Shown in pieces: positions 1-8,495 of a DNA stretch of 44,977 nt. The DNA lies in the NCBI RefSeq assembly GCF_024642165.1, contig NZ_JAHEBP010000003.1, positions 1 to 44,977 of the forward strand. The letters are read 5' to 3'. The stretch comes from Demequina sp. (GTDB lineage Bacteria; Actinomycetota; Actinomycetes; Actinomycetales; Demequinaceae). Numbering within the stretch: position 1 is the stretch's first letter; each line of letters begins with the position of its first letter. The notes below the pieces were generated by a model that was not told the DNA's origin, did no database searches, and saw only the letters and a program-made list of their open reading frames with translations. The position numbers and the translations under genes are program-made.

Positions 1-181
1 GCGGCGCCCGCCTCGGCGGCGCGGGTGCCGATGGCGTCCGCGTCGCGGCTCGCATCGAGGAGCAGAGCCTCCGCGCGCCGCGAGGCGTCCTGGTCCAGGG
101 TGCGCGCCGCGGACGTCGCCCGCGCGAGGATCTCCTGGCGCAGCGGGAGCAACGACTCGGCCGATCCGGGAGGCAGCGGTC

Positions 182-185
<4 letters not shown>
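1..185 (-). CDS. V-type ATPase stalk subunit (E-like), N-terminal part
   Basis: Only the first 61 or so codons are in the window; the gene runs off the left edge. The ATG (185-183) overlaps the stop of the subunit F gene as ATGA, so it is translationally coupled to the ATPase operon. The visible peptide starts MRPLPPGSAESLLPLRQEIL and continues as an Ala/Arg/Asp/Glu-rich, proline-free helix, which is typical of the coiled-coil peripheral stalk (subunit E) that ties the V1 head to the membrane part. The E assignment is by position and composition only. The missing C-terminal domain, which would contact the catalytic A/B ring, is needed to confirm it. The next genes downstream are expected to be A, B and D. 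Confidence 0.6.
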
Positions 186-852
<667 letters not shown>

Positions 853-2157
853 TCACTCCTTTCGATACGACTCAAGCGGCGGGGTGCCGGGCGGCACCGC
901 GCCGTCGGGGACGGGGGGCCGCCAGGGACGGAACGCCCGTCCCTCGCCCACGAAGACCCGCGAGAACAGCTCGTAGTACTCGAGGCGCAGCGCCTGCACG
1001 CCGGCGACCAGCGCCTCGAGCCCGAAGGTCACCACGTTGCCCACGACGAAGACGAGCACCGCGGCGACGGCTCCCCACCCCGGAGACCACAGGGCCGTGG
1101 TTCCCGACCAGACCACCGCGAGAAGGGCGGCGTGGGTGAGCCCGAACGCCGCGAGGCGCGCGAAGGAGACCACGTTCGAGCCGAGCCGGCTCACGCTGTC
1201 GACCGATTCGATCCCCGCCTGCAGATACGCGGTCGCGCCGCCCCCCGCGCTCGACACGACGCCGATGAAGATGAGCACCACCGCGGCCAGCGCCAGCACG
1301 GCGCCGACGACCACGAGGGGCAGGAGGGAGGCGACCAGTCCCCAGGTGAGCAGGCCCACGCCGGCGAAGAGCCCCGATCCCGCCAGGCCCGAGCGCTCGT
1401 ACAGCGCGTAAGCCCATCCGCCCTCGCGGACGCGGTTGACGCTTCCGGTCACATAGGAGCCCGCGAGCAGCACGGCGCCGAGCGCGATCGCCGCGACGAG
1501 CAGCGGCACGGGATCGACCATGGGGTCGAGCCACAGCACGGGGACCAGCCCGGTGGGCCCGAAAGCCTCGCCGTACAGCGCGCCGAACACCATCGCGGCG
1601 AGGCCCGCGAGGGTGACGAACAGCCATGCCCGCCGCACCCGACGGAGCGGCGCGATCCACCCGGCCCGCATCGCCAGGCCCACGCCGACGAGCAGCGCGC
1701 CGTGCCCGACGTCGCCGAACATCATGCCGAACATCAGGATGTAGGCGAAGGCCGCGAGGCGCGCGGGATCGACGTCCGCATAGGGAACCACGCCATAGGT
1801 GTCGACCAGCGCGCGGGACGTGCCCCCCGTGCCGTGCGCCATCAGCGTGGGCGGCTGCTCGCCGACGGGCGTCCGCACGGGCACCACGGCGCCGCCGAAC
1901 GGCGCGAGCGCCTCGGTCAGGCGCGCGTGCTCGTGGCGCGGCATCCACCCCACCCAGCCCACGAGCCGGTCGTGCGCGACGCCGGCGGCCGCGGCGCGGC
2001 GGAACTCGTCGGCGGTGTCGGCGCCCGCGGACGCCAGGTCGAGCTCGACCACGCCCGCGCGTGCCACGGCCTCGAGGGCGCGCTCGCGATCCTCGTCGAG
2101 CGCCACGATCGCGACTCGCTCCATCGGCACCGGGCCGGCATGCTCAGGACGCGGCAT
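853..2157 (-). CDS. ntpI: V-type ATPase membrane subunit I (a-type stator), short form
   Basis: This 434-residue protein is the ion-channel half of the V0 stator. The C-terminal membrane domain (from about residue 145) has seven or eight hydrophobic helices. It contains the signatures FAYILMFGMMFGDVGHG and, near the end, SFARLAAFGLTHAALL with the essential arginine at R334 that faces the proteolipid glutamate, followed by LEYYELFSRVF. The cytoplasmic N-terminal arm is only about 140 residues, against 300 or more in typical subunit I (total 600-650), so a large part of the stalk-binding arm is absent. The start at 2157 is chosen because GGGAGG lies 6 bases upstream; ATG 2124 (MERVAIVAL) is an alternative. 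The gene overlaps the end of subunit C by 14 bases. Confidence 0.88.
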   Translation of the reverse strand: MPRPEHAGPVPMERVAIVALDEDRERALEAVARAGVVELDLASAGADTADEFRRAAAAGVAHDRLVGWVGWMPRHEHARLTEALAPFGGAVVPVRTPVGEQPPTLMAHGTGGTSRALVDTYGVVPYADVDPARLAAFAYILMFGMMFGDVGHGALLVGVGLAMRAGWIAPLRRVRRAWLFVTLAGLAAMVFGALYGEAFGPTGLVPVLWLDPMVDPVPLLVAAIALGAVLLAGSYVTGSVNRVREGGWAYALYERSGLAGSGLFAGVGLLTWGLVASLLPLVVVGAVLALAAVVLIFIGVVSSAGGGATAYLQAGIESVDSVSRLGSNVVSFARLAAFGLTHAALLAVVWSGTTALWSPGWGAVAAVLVFVVGNVVTFGLEALVAGVQALRLEYYELFSRVFVGEGRAFRPWRPPVPDGAVPPGTPPLESYRKE

Positions 2158-3067
2158 CGAGCACCTCCCACGCGGCTCGGCCGGATTCGACCGCCGCCAC
2201 GGCGGCCTGGATGCGCCACGCATCGGCCGCGAGCAGCGCGAGGCCCGCCGCGACCACCTCCGCGCTCGGTGTTCCCGAGCGCAGCAGCGCCGTCGCCTCG
2301 GCCTCCATCAGGCCGTACAGATGCGACTCGGCCCGCCACAGCTCGTGCGGCGCGCTCACTCCGGCGAACACCTCCCGCGCCTCCCGCGGCAGCGCCGCGA
2401 CGAACCCGGGGAGGTCCTCGACGGGTTCCCATCCCGATCCGAGCAGCGGCCGCAGCCGCCGGCGCAGCTCCGCGCACGGCTCCGCCAGGTCCACGAAGCG
2501 CACGCGCGCCGCGATCAGCGCCGCGTGGCGTGACGCGGAAGGAGCGGTGACGGGGACCTCGCGCGCGACGGTGGCAAGCCACGTGGCCGACAGCACGTCG
2601 GCGAGCTGGCCCTGGCCGTCCGCTGGCGCCTCGCCCCAGCCCGTGGCCGCGAGGAGCTCGCGGAGGACCTCGGGGCTCTCGGCGTGCCGCACCAGGCCCC
2701 ACGAGGTGTCGAGCGCGCCGAGCGCGTACGGACTTTCGAGGCGGCCGCCCTCGAGCTCCCGCAGGCGCATCAGGATGTTGTCGCGCTCGAACTCCATGGC
2801 CGCGGCCCGGAGGATCTTGGTCTCGCGGGGGGGAGTCCAGCCGGCGAGGACCCGGTACTGCCACAGCAGCGTCTCCCGGGTGGCGCGCTGGAGGCCGCCG
2901 GGGGTGGTCGGGTCCGTGACCCGGGACCCGTAGCTCCAGTGGGAGAAGAGCTCGCCCACCTCGGCCAGCGATCCGGCCGCCGCCACGCGAGCGGCTCCCG
3001 CGGGTCCGGCGCGGCCCGCCGCCAGCGCCCTGACCCGCACCGTGGCCGCGACCCACGCGGCGCTCAT
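2144..3067 (-). CDS. ntpC: V-type ATPase subunit C (d/AC39 family)
   Basis: This 307-residue soluble protein is the likely socket linking the central shaft to the proteolipid ring. Family-like features are an N-terminal helix with the VRVRAL pattern, an all-helical Ala/Leu/Arg-rich body, FERDNILMRLRELEGG (the segment that holds the conserved 'D-x-x-N' surface in archaeal C subunits) followed by SPYALGAL, and a C-terminal ALLAADAWRIQAA helix. The ATG at 3067 overlaps the stop of the upstream stalk gene as ATGA. Its own end overlaps the start of subunit I. Sequence similarity is divergent, so the call leans on operon position between the stalk subunit and subunit I. Confidence 0.72.
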   Translation of the reverse strand: MSAAWVAATVRVRALAAGRAGPAGAARVAAAGSLAEVGELFSHWSYGSRVTDPTTPGGLQRATRETLLWQYRVLAGWTPPRETKILRAAAMEFERDNILMRLRELEGGRLESPYALGALDTSWGLVRHAESPEVLRELLAATGWGEAPADGQGQLADVLSATWLATVAREVPVTAPSASRHAALIAARVRFVDLAEPCAELRRRLRPLLGSGWEPVEDLPGFVAALPREAREVFAGVSAPHELWRAESHLYGLMEAEATALLRSGTPSAEVVAAGLALLAADAWRIQAAVAAVESGRAAWEVLDAAS

Positions 3068-3495
3068 GATCGCGTCCGCAGGGAGTCGAGAAGGCGGTCG
3101 ACCACCAGGCGCGAGGTTTCGTCGACGCGGGGCGTGCGTGCCGCGAGGAGGTCATCGACGCCGGTGCGGGCCTCACTGATCACGCGCTCGTCCTCCTCGG
3201 AGGCCGCCGCGAGCACCTCGGCGGCGGCGGCCGCCTCGCGGGCGGGCGCCTCCGTGCGGGCACGGGCGACCAGGGCCGACGCGCGAGCGTGCGCCTGGTC
3301 GACCCGGGCCGTGGCCCGCGCCTGCGCGTCCGCCTCGATCTGCCGTGCGGCGGCTAGATCCGCGTCGATCGCGGCGAACACGGGAGCGAGTTCAAGGGCC
3401 GCGCCCGTCCGCTCCGCGACATGCTCGGCAGACTCCGCCGCCCCGCCCGGCGCGGCCACGGGGCGGAAGCGGTCCAGGATCTCCTGCCAACGCAT
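3064..3495 (-). CDS. V-type ATPase peripheral-stalk subunit (G/H-like)
   Basis: This 143-residue, strongly helical, Ala/Arg/Glu-rich protein is the first gene of the ATPase operon. About residues 45-115 are free of proline and glycine except for single breaks and show the heptad-like pattern of a coiled coil (for example ADAQARATARVDQAHARASA). That is expected for the G/H subunit, which pairs with subunit E to form the outer stalk. The start at 3495 is preceded by GAGGAAGAG. A longer in-frame reading upstream exists but would run into the divergent ROK promoter region and has no better start. The gene is coupled to subunit C by an ATGA overlap. Confidence 0.62.
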   Translation of the reverse strand: MRWQEILDRFRPVAAPGGAAESAEHVAERTGAALELAPVFAAIDADLAAARQIEADAQARATARVDQAHARASALVARARTEAPAREAAAAAEVLAAASEEDERVISEARTGVDDLLAARTPRVDETSRLVVDRLLDSLRTRS

Positions 3496-3728
3496 GTCTC
3501 TTCCTCGAGCCCGCGGCGACCTGGGCACTCCAGCCGCCCCATCACCTTCGAATCTACTCCCGTCGCCGCCGCGAGCGTCGGGCAGAACGTCCCGTGCGAA
3601 GCCCCTGCTGCGGCGCCTCTGCGGCACCGTGGGAGTCGGTTCCGGACGGGCCGTTCCCGCACGCCTCGGCGCGCCGCCCCACCGGGCCCGTGCGCGCCGC
3701 CCGGGTCGAGCGCGCGTACCCTGCGCAC
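3496..3728. promoter_or_regulatory. Divergent promoter region, ATPase operon / ROK regulator
   Basis: This 233-base gap lies between two outward-facing transcription units. On the plus side a TACCCT box (3718-3723) stands five bases before the ROK ATG, the arrangement of a leaderless actinobacterial mRNA. On the minus side the ATPase operon begins with a good Shine-Dalgarno site (GAGGAAGAG just above 3495). I see no convincing long palindrome in the gap, so whether the ROK protein controls the ATPase operon cannot be told from sequence. Confidence 0.4.
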
Positions 3729-5024
3729 ATGGGACTCGTGCCGGAGATCGGCCGCGATGGCGCGGTGCGGGTCGCCGCCCGCCTGCCCGGCGATGCGGCC
3801 GCGGACCCCTCGACGCTGCGCTCGCACAACCTTGGAATCGTGATGCGGATGCTGCGCGATCGCGGCACGCTGTCGCGCAAGGACATCGAGCACGCCACGG
3901 GCATGGTGCCGGCCTCCGTGACCAACCTGTTGGCCGATCTCTCATCGCGCGGCCTGGTGCGGGACCTGCGGGCCGGGTCCGGCGAGACGCGCGGACGGGG
4001 CCGCCCGCGCGTCATGGTCGAGCTGGTCCCCGACCGGTGCCTGGCCCTCGCGGTGCGTATCGAGCGCACGCGTGTCACGGGTGAGCTCCACTCGAGCACG
4101 GGGCACCTGCTGGATTCGTCGTCGCGGCGGGTCGAGCTGGGCTGGGGACAGCCCGGCGACGTCGCGCACGCCATCGCGGCGCTGGTGGCGCGCGCCGAGG
4201 GGATCGCCGCCGACCACGCTGGAGTGCTGCTCGCCGCGGTGGTCACCGTGCCGGGGCCCGTGGGGCACGACAACCGCGTCGCCGACTCCGCCGACTTCGG
4301 GTGGGGTCACCTCCAGCTGGTCGACCTGATCCGCGCCGCCGGCGCGTCGCGGTCGCTGCCCATCGAGGTGGTCAACGACGCCAACGCGGCCGCGCTCGCC
4401 GAGTACGCGTCGCTCACGCTCCCGCGCCCCGACGTCATGCTGTACCTCGAGGGCGGGAGCGGCGTGGGCGGTGGCGTCATCGCGGATGGCCGGATCCTCA
4501 TGGGCGCTCGTGGCTTCGGAGGCGAGCTCGGGCACGTCACCGTGGACTGGCGCGGGCGGATGTGCCGGTGCGGGTCGAACGGGTGCCTCGAGGCGTACAT
4601 CGGACCCGAGGGCCTGCTCGCCTCCGCGAGGCTCACCGAGCTCGCGGAGTCCATCGGCCGCGACGCGGCCATGGACGAGTTCAGGGCGCGCCTCGACCGC
4701 GGGGAGAAGCGGGTGGTCGACGTGGCGCTGCGCGCGGGGGACATCCTGGGCGCGGGCGTGCGGTCGATCTACGACGTGGTGAACCCCTCCGCCATCGTGC
4801 TCGGCGGCTACCTCGCGGGGATGCGGCGCTGGCTCGAGCCCGGCATCCAGCTGCAGCTCGCGCCGCGCACGGAGCGGCTGGCGCCGCTGACCATCGAATC
4901 GGGCCGCCTGGGCCGTCGCGCCGGCCTCGCCGGCGCCGCGCGCCACGGTCTGCTGGCCTTCTTCGACGACCCGACGATGGTCCCGCCGGTGCGGCGCGAG
5001 GGGGCGTCGGCCGAGGGCGCGTGA
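3729..5024 (+). CDS. ROK-family transcriptional regulator
   Basis: The 431-residue protein has an N-terminal winged-helix domain (about residues 30-100; GTLSRKDIEHATGMVPASVT is the recognition part) joined to a sugar-kinase-like ROK domain. ROK signatures are clear: NDANAAALAEY, GSGVGGGVIADGRI, GGELGHVTVD and the zinc-binding CRCGSNGCLEAY (C-x-C-x4-C). Proteins of this build (NagC/Mlc/XylR type) usually repress sugar-uptake or catabolic genes and respond to a sugar or sugar phosphate. No sugar operon adjoins it, so the ligand and target are unknown. The ATG is preceded at five bases by a TACCCT -10 box, so the mRNA is probably leaderless. Confidence 0.9.
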   Translation: MGLVPEIGRDGAVRVAARLPGDAAADPSTLRSHNLGIVMRMLRDRGTLSRKDIEHATGMVPASVTNLLADLSSRGLVRDLRAGSGETRGRGRPRVMVELVPDRCLALAVRIERTRVTGELHSSTGHLLDSSSRRVELGWGQPGDVAHAIAALVARAEGIAADHAGVLLAAVVTVPGPVGHDNRVADSADFGWGHLQLVDLIRAAGASRSLPIEVVNDANAAALAEYASLTLPRPDVMLYLEGGSGVGGGVIADGRILMGARGFGGELGHVTVDWRGRMCRCGSNGCLEAYIGPEGLLASARLTELAESIGRDAAMDEFRARLDRGEKRVVDVALRAGDILGAGVRSIYDVVNPSAIVLGGYLAGMRRWLEPGIQLQLAPRTERLAPLTIESGRLGRRAGLAGAARHGLLAFFDDPTMVPPVRREGASAEGA

Positions 5025-5057
5025 CCACGAGGATCTCGCGGCGCCGGGCGCCCGCGG

Positions 5058-5624
5058 TTACGCGCGCGCGAGCCTCACGAGCCGCATCGTCGCGTCGTCG
5101 TAGTAGCAGGTCTGCATCCACAGCCCGCCGGCGAGCACGGTCGCCGAGGCGCCCTTGCTGACCCGCAGGGTCTTCGTGACCACGTAGGTACCCGCGCCGT
5201 GCCCCGAGAGCCGCACGGTGTCGCCCACCTGCATCCCGAGCACGACGTCGCCGCCGCAGTGGTTGTGGGACGAGACCACGCGCCCGTAGGACCCGAAGTC
5301 CTCCCAGACCCACCCCGCGCACAGGTCGAGCGCCGCCTGGTGACCCGCGAGATTGACGCCGAACGAGTAGCCGCCGCCGGTCGCGGGGGCCGCGGCGGGC
5401 TCGGGCTCGGGCTCCTCGATGGACACCTTCGGGGTGTCGAAGTCGAACGGGGCGTCCGCGGCGACGGCGATCGCCGGCACCACGTCCGCGAGATCCGCCA
5501 TCCCGATGGGCGCGGCCGGAACGGGGGCCGCCGCGGCGGGCAGGGAGGCGAGCGCGACGCACCACGCAGCCACGGCCGCCGCGGCGAGAGCCGCTCGCGT
5601 GGCCGAGGTGCGGATCGATGACAT
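5058..5624 (-). CDS. Secreted sortase-like small protein
   Basis: The protein has 188 residues. A signal peptide is evident (about residues 1-33: SIRTSATR, a long Ala/Val core, then LPAAAAPVPA). A Pro/Glu/Ala spacer (about 60-82) leads to a compact domain. That domain resembles the catalytic half of sortases: a histidine in VVSSHNHCGG (H120/H122), GMQVGDTVRL, GTYVVTKTLRV, then WMQTCYYDDATMRLVRL with C173 and R181 in the L-x-T-C ... R spacing of sortase active sites. The domain is about 105 residues, shorter than class E/F sortases, and there is no membrane anchor after the signal peptide. I infer a sortase fold, active or not; the alternative is a lineage-specific secreted beta-barrel. The upstream region has a CRP-type palindrome. 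Confidence 0.55.
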   Translation of the reverse strand: MSSIRTSATRAALAAAAVAAWCVALASLPAAAAPVPAAPIGMADLADVVPAIAVAADAPFDFDTPKVSIEEPEPEPAAAPATGGGYSFGVNLAGHQAALDLCAGWVWEDFGSYGRVVSSHNHCGGDVVLGMQVGDTVRLSGHGAGTYVVTKTLRVSKGASATVLAGGLWMQTCYYDDATMRLVRLARA

Positions 5625-5736
5625 GCGGGTTCGTTCCTCCGGGAGGGCAAGTGTTGGGGGGTGGGGGAGTCGGCGTCGACTGGTGCGATCGTGACAAAAC
5701 GCCGCGCGAGGTTGCGACGGTTTGTGAGGGTTTTCA

Positions 5737-5760
5737 CAGGTGTGAGGCGTGTCACACCTG
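5737..5760. promoter_or_regulatory. CRP/GlxR-type operator palindrome
   Basis: The perfect inverted repeat CAGGTGTGA - 6 bases - TCACACCTG contains TGTGA-N6-TCACA (5741-5756), the exact consensus shape of CRP/FNR-superfamily sites, including actinobacterial GlxR/Crp. It lies about 113 bases above the sortase-like gene's start and about 290 bases above the dehydrogenase start, so it could serve either direction. The match is seen directly; binding is inferred. Confidence 0.6.
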
Positions 5761-5800
5761 CGCTCGCCATGCGGGTCACACGGACGCTGCGGTGATCGTC

Positions 5801-5815
5801 GTCGAGATTCTCGAC
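5801..5815. promoter_or_regulatory. 15-base operator-like palindrome
   Basis: GTCGAGA-T-TCTCGAC is a perfect inverted repeat with 7-base arms around one central base. It sits between the CRP-type site and the plus-strand dehydrogenase unit, about 65 bases before the small ATG frame at 5881. The binding protein is unknown. Confidence 0.35.
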
Positions 5816-5880
5816 AGCCTTGCTACCGTGGCTCCGGACGCGTTCTCGAACGCAACGGCGCGACCGGAGAGGAGCCTCTG

Positions 5881-6033
5881 ATGCCGATCCCGGGGCGATC
5901 TGCCGCAGTCCAGGGGGCGCGGGATATGGAGACTGTGGTCCTCTCCCACCCGCCGCGACCCCGGCTTACGCGCCCGGTGCCGGCTCCCGACGCGCCGCTG
6001 GGCAAGCGTCCGAGCGGGGGCGCGCGCACGTGA
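5881..6033 (+). CDS. Possible 50-residue leader or small protein
   Basis: The small frame begins with ATG 5881 preceded by GGAGAGGAG at six bases, a better ribosome-binding site than that of the following gene. The peptide (MPIPGRSAAVQGARDMETVV...) is Pro/Arg-rich, has no membrane segment or recognised motif, and ends in a TGA (6031-6033) that overlaps a GTG as GTGA. That GTG (6030) is in frame with the dehydrogenase. The layout fits a translated leader coupled to the next gene, but composition alone could produce it by chance in such GC-rich DNA. Confidence 0.25.
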   Translation: MPIPGRSAAVQGARDMETVVLSHPPRPRLTRPVPAPDAPLGKRPSGGART

Positions 6034-6047
6034 CGGGGGACGATGCG

Positions 6048-6947
6048 ATGGCAGGGGTGTCGCCCCGAGTCGCCCTCGTGGGCCTCGGCGAGGTGGGCCG
6101 GGTGTTCGCCGAGGATCTGCGCGCCGCCGGGATCCCCGTGATCGGCGCATGGGACACGGCGTTTCACGACTCGGACAGCACGGCGAGCCGGAACGCCAGA
6201 GAGCTGGGCATCGTGCCCGCGGCGAGCGCCGCGGAGGCGGTCTCCGGCGCCGCCCTCGTGGTCAGCGCGGTGACCGCGATGAACTGCGTGCCCGCCGCAT
6301 CGGCCGCCGCCGGCGCCATCTCGCCCGGCGCATGGTTCTTCGATCTCAACTCCAGCTCGCCCGGCCACAAGATCGAGGCGCAGGGCATCATCGACGGCGC
6401 GGGGGGACGGTACGTCGAGGCGGCGCTGATGTCGCCCATCGAGCCTCGGCGCCTGACCTCGCCGTTCCTGCTGGGCGGGCCGCACGCCGCGGACTTCGGC
6501 GTCGCCGCCCCCGCGCTCGGGCTCACCGAGGCGAGAGTGGGCGCCAGCGAGGTGGGCGTCGCCGCCGCGACCAAGCTCTGCCGCTCGGTGGTGGTGAAGG
6601 GTCTCGAGGCGCTGCTCTCGGAGTCCCTGCTCACGGCCCGGCACTACGGCGTCGACCGCGAGGTGATCGCCTCGCTGTCGAACATCCTGCCCGAGGCGGA
6701 CTGGGAGCGGATCGCCGGCTACTTCATGTCCCGCTCGCTGCAGCACGGCGTGCGGCGCGCGGAGGAGATGGAAGAGGCCGCGGCCACGGTCGCCGAAGCC
6801 GGCGTGACCCCGTGGATGTCGACCGCAGCGGTCGAGCGTCAGCGCTGGGCGGCACAGTGGGGAGACGTGCTCCCGCAGGAGTCCACGCCCGCGCTGGTCG
6901 ACGCCGTCCGTGCCGCCGCGGGTCTCGACGGGAAGGATTCCGCGTGA
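6048..6947 (+). CDS. NAD(P)-dependent beta-hydroxyacid dehydrogenase-like protein (DUF1932 type)
   Basis: The 299-residue protein has an N-terminal Rossmann domain with the nucleotide-binding glycines in VALVGLGEVGRVF and the substrate-side motif DLNSSSPGHK. The C-terminal helical domain carries the ATKLCRSVVVKG segment, which places a lysine where this superfamily (3-hydroxyisobutyrate / 6-phosphogluconate dehydrogenases) has its catalytic base. The C-terminal half resembles the DUF1932 subgroup rather than true 6-phosphogluconate dehydrogenase. The substrate is unknown. The start at 6048 follows GGGGGA; GTG 6030 is an in-frame alternative overlapping the small upstream frame. Two MFS transporters follow on the same strand, so an exported or imported organic acid substrate is plausible. 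Confidence 0.75.
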   Translation: MAGVSPRVALVGLGEVGRVFAEDLRAAGIPVIGAWDTAFHDSDSTASRNARELGIVPAASAAEAVSGAALVVSAVTAMNCVPAASAAAGAISPGAWFFDLNSSSPGHKIEAQGIIDGAGGRYVEAALMSPIEPRRLTSPFLLGGPHAADFGVAAPALGLTEARVGASEVGVAAATKLCRSVVVKGLEALLSESLLTARHYGVDREVIASLSNILPEADWERIAGYFMSRSLQHGVRRAEEMEEAAATVAEAGVTPWMSTAAVERQRWAAQWGDVLPQESTPALVDAVRAAAGLDGKDSA

Positions 6948-7080
6948 TCGTCGACCGACACGGGGTGCGCCAGGGTGTCCGATCCGAAGCCGCGCGCCCC
7001 GTCAGAGCGAGGGGACGATGCGGGGGCCGGTCCGCGGGATACTAGGCGGGCGGGAGCGCCCCTCCCCGCCGAGGAGAGCT

Positions 7081-8382
7081 ATGACCACGCCCGATCGCGC
7101 GAGCCGCCAGGCGTGGCTGGTCTACCTGGCGGCGGTGACGGCCTACTTCATCGCGGTGGTGCACCGTACCGCGCTGGGCGTCGCCGGCACCGAGGCGATC
7201 GAGCGGTTCGGGCTGCAGGCCACCGGCTTGGCGATGTTCTCGGTGATTCAGATCGCTGCGTACGCCGCGATGCAGATCCCCGCCGGACGGCTCATCGACC
7301 GGCTGGGCGCCCGCCCCGTGATGACCGCGGGACTCGTGCTCATGGCGGCGGGGCAGCTGCTGCTCGCGGTCACCGAGTCGGTGCCGATCGCTCTGGTGGC
7401 GCGGCTGCTCATCGGTGCCGGCGACGCGCCCATCTTCATCGGCGCCATGCGGCTGATCGTCTACTGGTTCCCGCCGCGCCGGGTGCCGATGCTGGTCCAG
7501 GTCACCGGACTGATCGGACAGGCCGGCCAACTCGCGACGGCCATCCCGGTCGCGGCGCTCCTGCACGCGGCGGGCTGGACCACCACCTTCGCGACGCTCG
7601 CGGGCGTGGGCACCGCGATCGCGTTCGTCGCGTCGATCGGCCTGCGCTCGCCCCCGAACCGCGAGCGGCCCGCCGCCAGCGAGCGGATGTGGACCGCGGT
7701 GCGTGCCGCCACCCGGCCGCACGGCACCCGGCTGGGCTTCTGGACCCACTTCGTCACGCTGTTCCCGCTCAACACGCTGGCGCTGCTGTGGGGCGTGCCG
7801 TTCTTCATCATGGGTCAGGGCCGCACGCCCGCGGAGGCGAGTCTGCTGCTGACCGTCCTCACCCTCGCCGCCATGGCCGGCGGCCCGGTGGTGGGCTACC
7901 TGACCTCGCGTCATCCGCTGCGGCGCAGCTGGATCGTGCTCGGCTCGGCGGTGGCGACCGCGGTCGCCTTCGGAGGCCTGCTGGCCTTCTCGACGCCGCG
8001 GCCGATGTGGCAGCTGGCGCTGGTGGTCGTGGTGGTGGGCGTGGGCGGTCCCGTCTCGGCGGTGGGCATGGACTTCGCTCGCACCTTCAGCGATGCGGAG
8101 CGGCTCGGCACCGCGAGCGGCTTCGTCAACGTGGGCGGCTTCTCCGCGACCATCCTGAGCGTGATGTCGGTGGGCTTGGTGCTCCAGATCGTCGCGCCCG
8201 CGGGCGCGACGGTCTACAGCCTCGACGAGTTCCGCATCGCCTTCGCCGTCCTGTTGGTGCCCTGGGTGGTGGGCGTCACGGGGGTGATCCGCAGCAGGCG
8301 CCGGGCACGGGAGGACATGGCCCGCGCGGGCGTGGTGGTGCCGCGGATGCGCGACGCGCTCCGCCGCGGTCGTCGGCGCTGA
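7081..8382 (+). CDS. MFS transporter, first of a tandem pair
   Basis: The 433-residue protein has about 12 hydrophobic segments and a central cytoplasmic loop. The MFS signature is visible after helix 2 (GRLIDRLGARPVMTAG) and a second-half counterpart at YLTSRHPLRRSW. The first half contains ALVARLLIGAGDAPIFIGAMRL, with an acidic residue in a membrane helix, and the second LGFWTHFVTLFPLNTLALLWGVPFF. The substrate is unknown. GAGGAGAG precedes the ATG at a normal distance. It closely resembles the next gene along its whole length, so the two arose by duplication. Confidence 0.88.
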   Translation: MTTPDRASRQAWLVYLAAVTAYFIAVVHRTALGVAGTEAIERFGLQATGLAMFSVIQIAAYAAMQIPAGRLIDRLGARPVMTAGLVLMAAGQLLLAVTESVPIALVARLLIGAGDAPIFIGAMRLIVYWFPPRRVPMLVQVTGLIGQAGQLATAIPVAALLHAAGWTTTFATLAGVGTAIAFVASIGLRSPPNRERPAASERMWTAVRAATRPHGTRLGFWTHFVTLFPLNTLALLWGVPFFIMGQGRTPAEASLLLTVLTLAAMAGGPVVGYLTSRHPLRRSWIVLGSAVATAVAFGGLLAFSTPRPMWQLALVVVVVGVGGPVSAVGMDFARTFSDAERLGTASGFVNVGGFSATILSVMSVGLVLQIVAPAGATVYSLDEFRIAFAVLLVPWVVGVTGVIRSRRRAREDMARAGVVVPRMRDALRRGRRR

Positions 8383-8495
8383 CCGGCCCTCGCCGCCCCT
8401 GCCTGGGTCCGAGGTCCGGCGCGCAGCGCCCCTGCGGCCCGTAGCGTGGCCCCACCGCCGCAGCCTCCTTCGCAGTGCCCGTCTCAAGGAACGCC

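Larger units (their letters stand above)
5625..5880. promoter_or_regulatory. Divergent intergenic region with two palindromes
   Basis: About 256 bases without a convincing gene lie between the sortase-like gene (minus) and the dehydrogenase unit (plus). It is less GC-rich than its surroundings and holds two clean palindromes, annotated separately (5737-5760 and 5801-5815). The sequence after the second one, GACAGCCTTGCTACCGTGG, offers a possible weak -10 (TACCGT) for the plus-strand unit. Confidence 0.45.
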
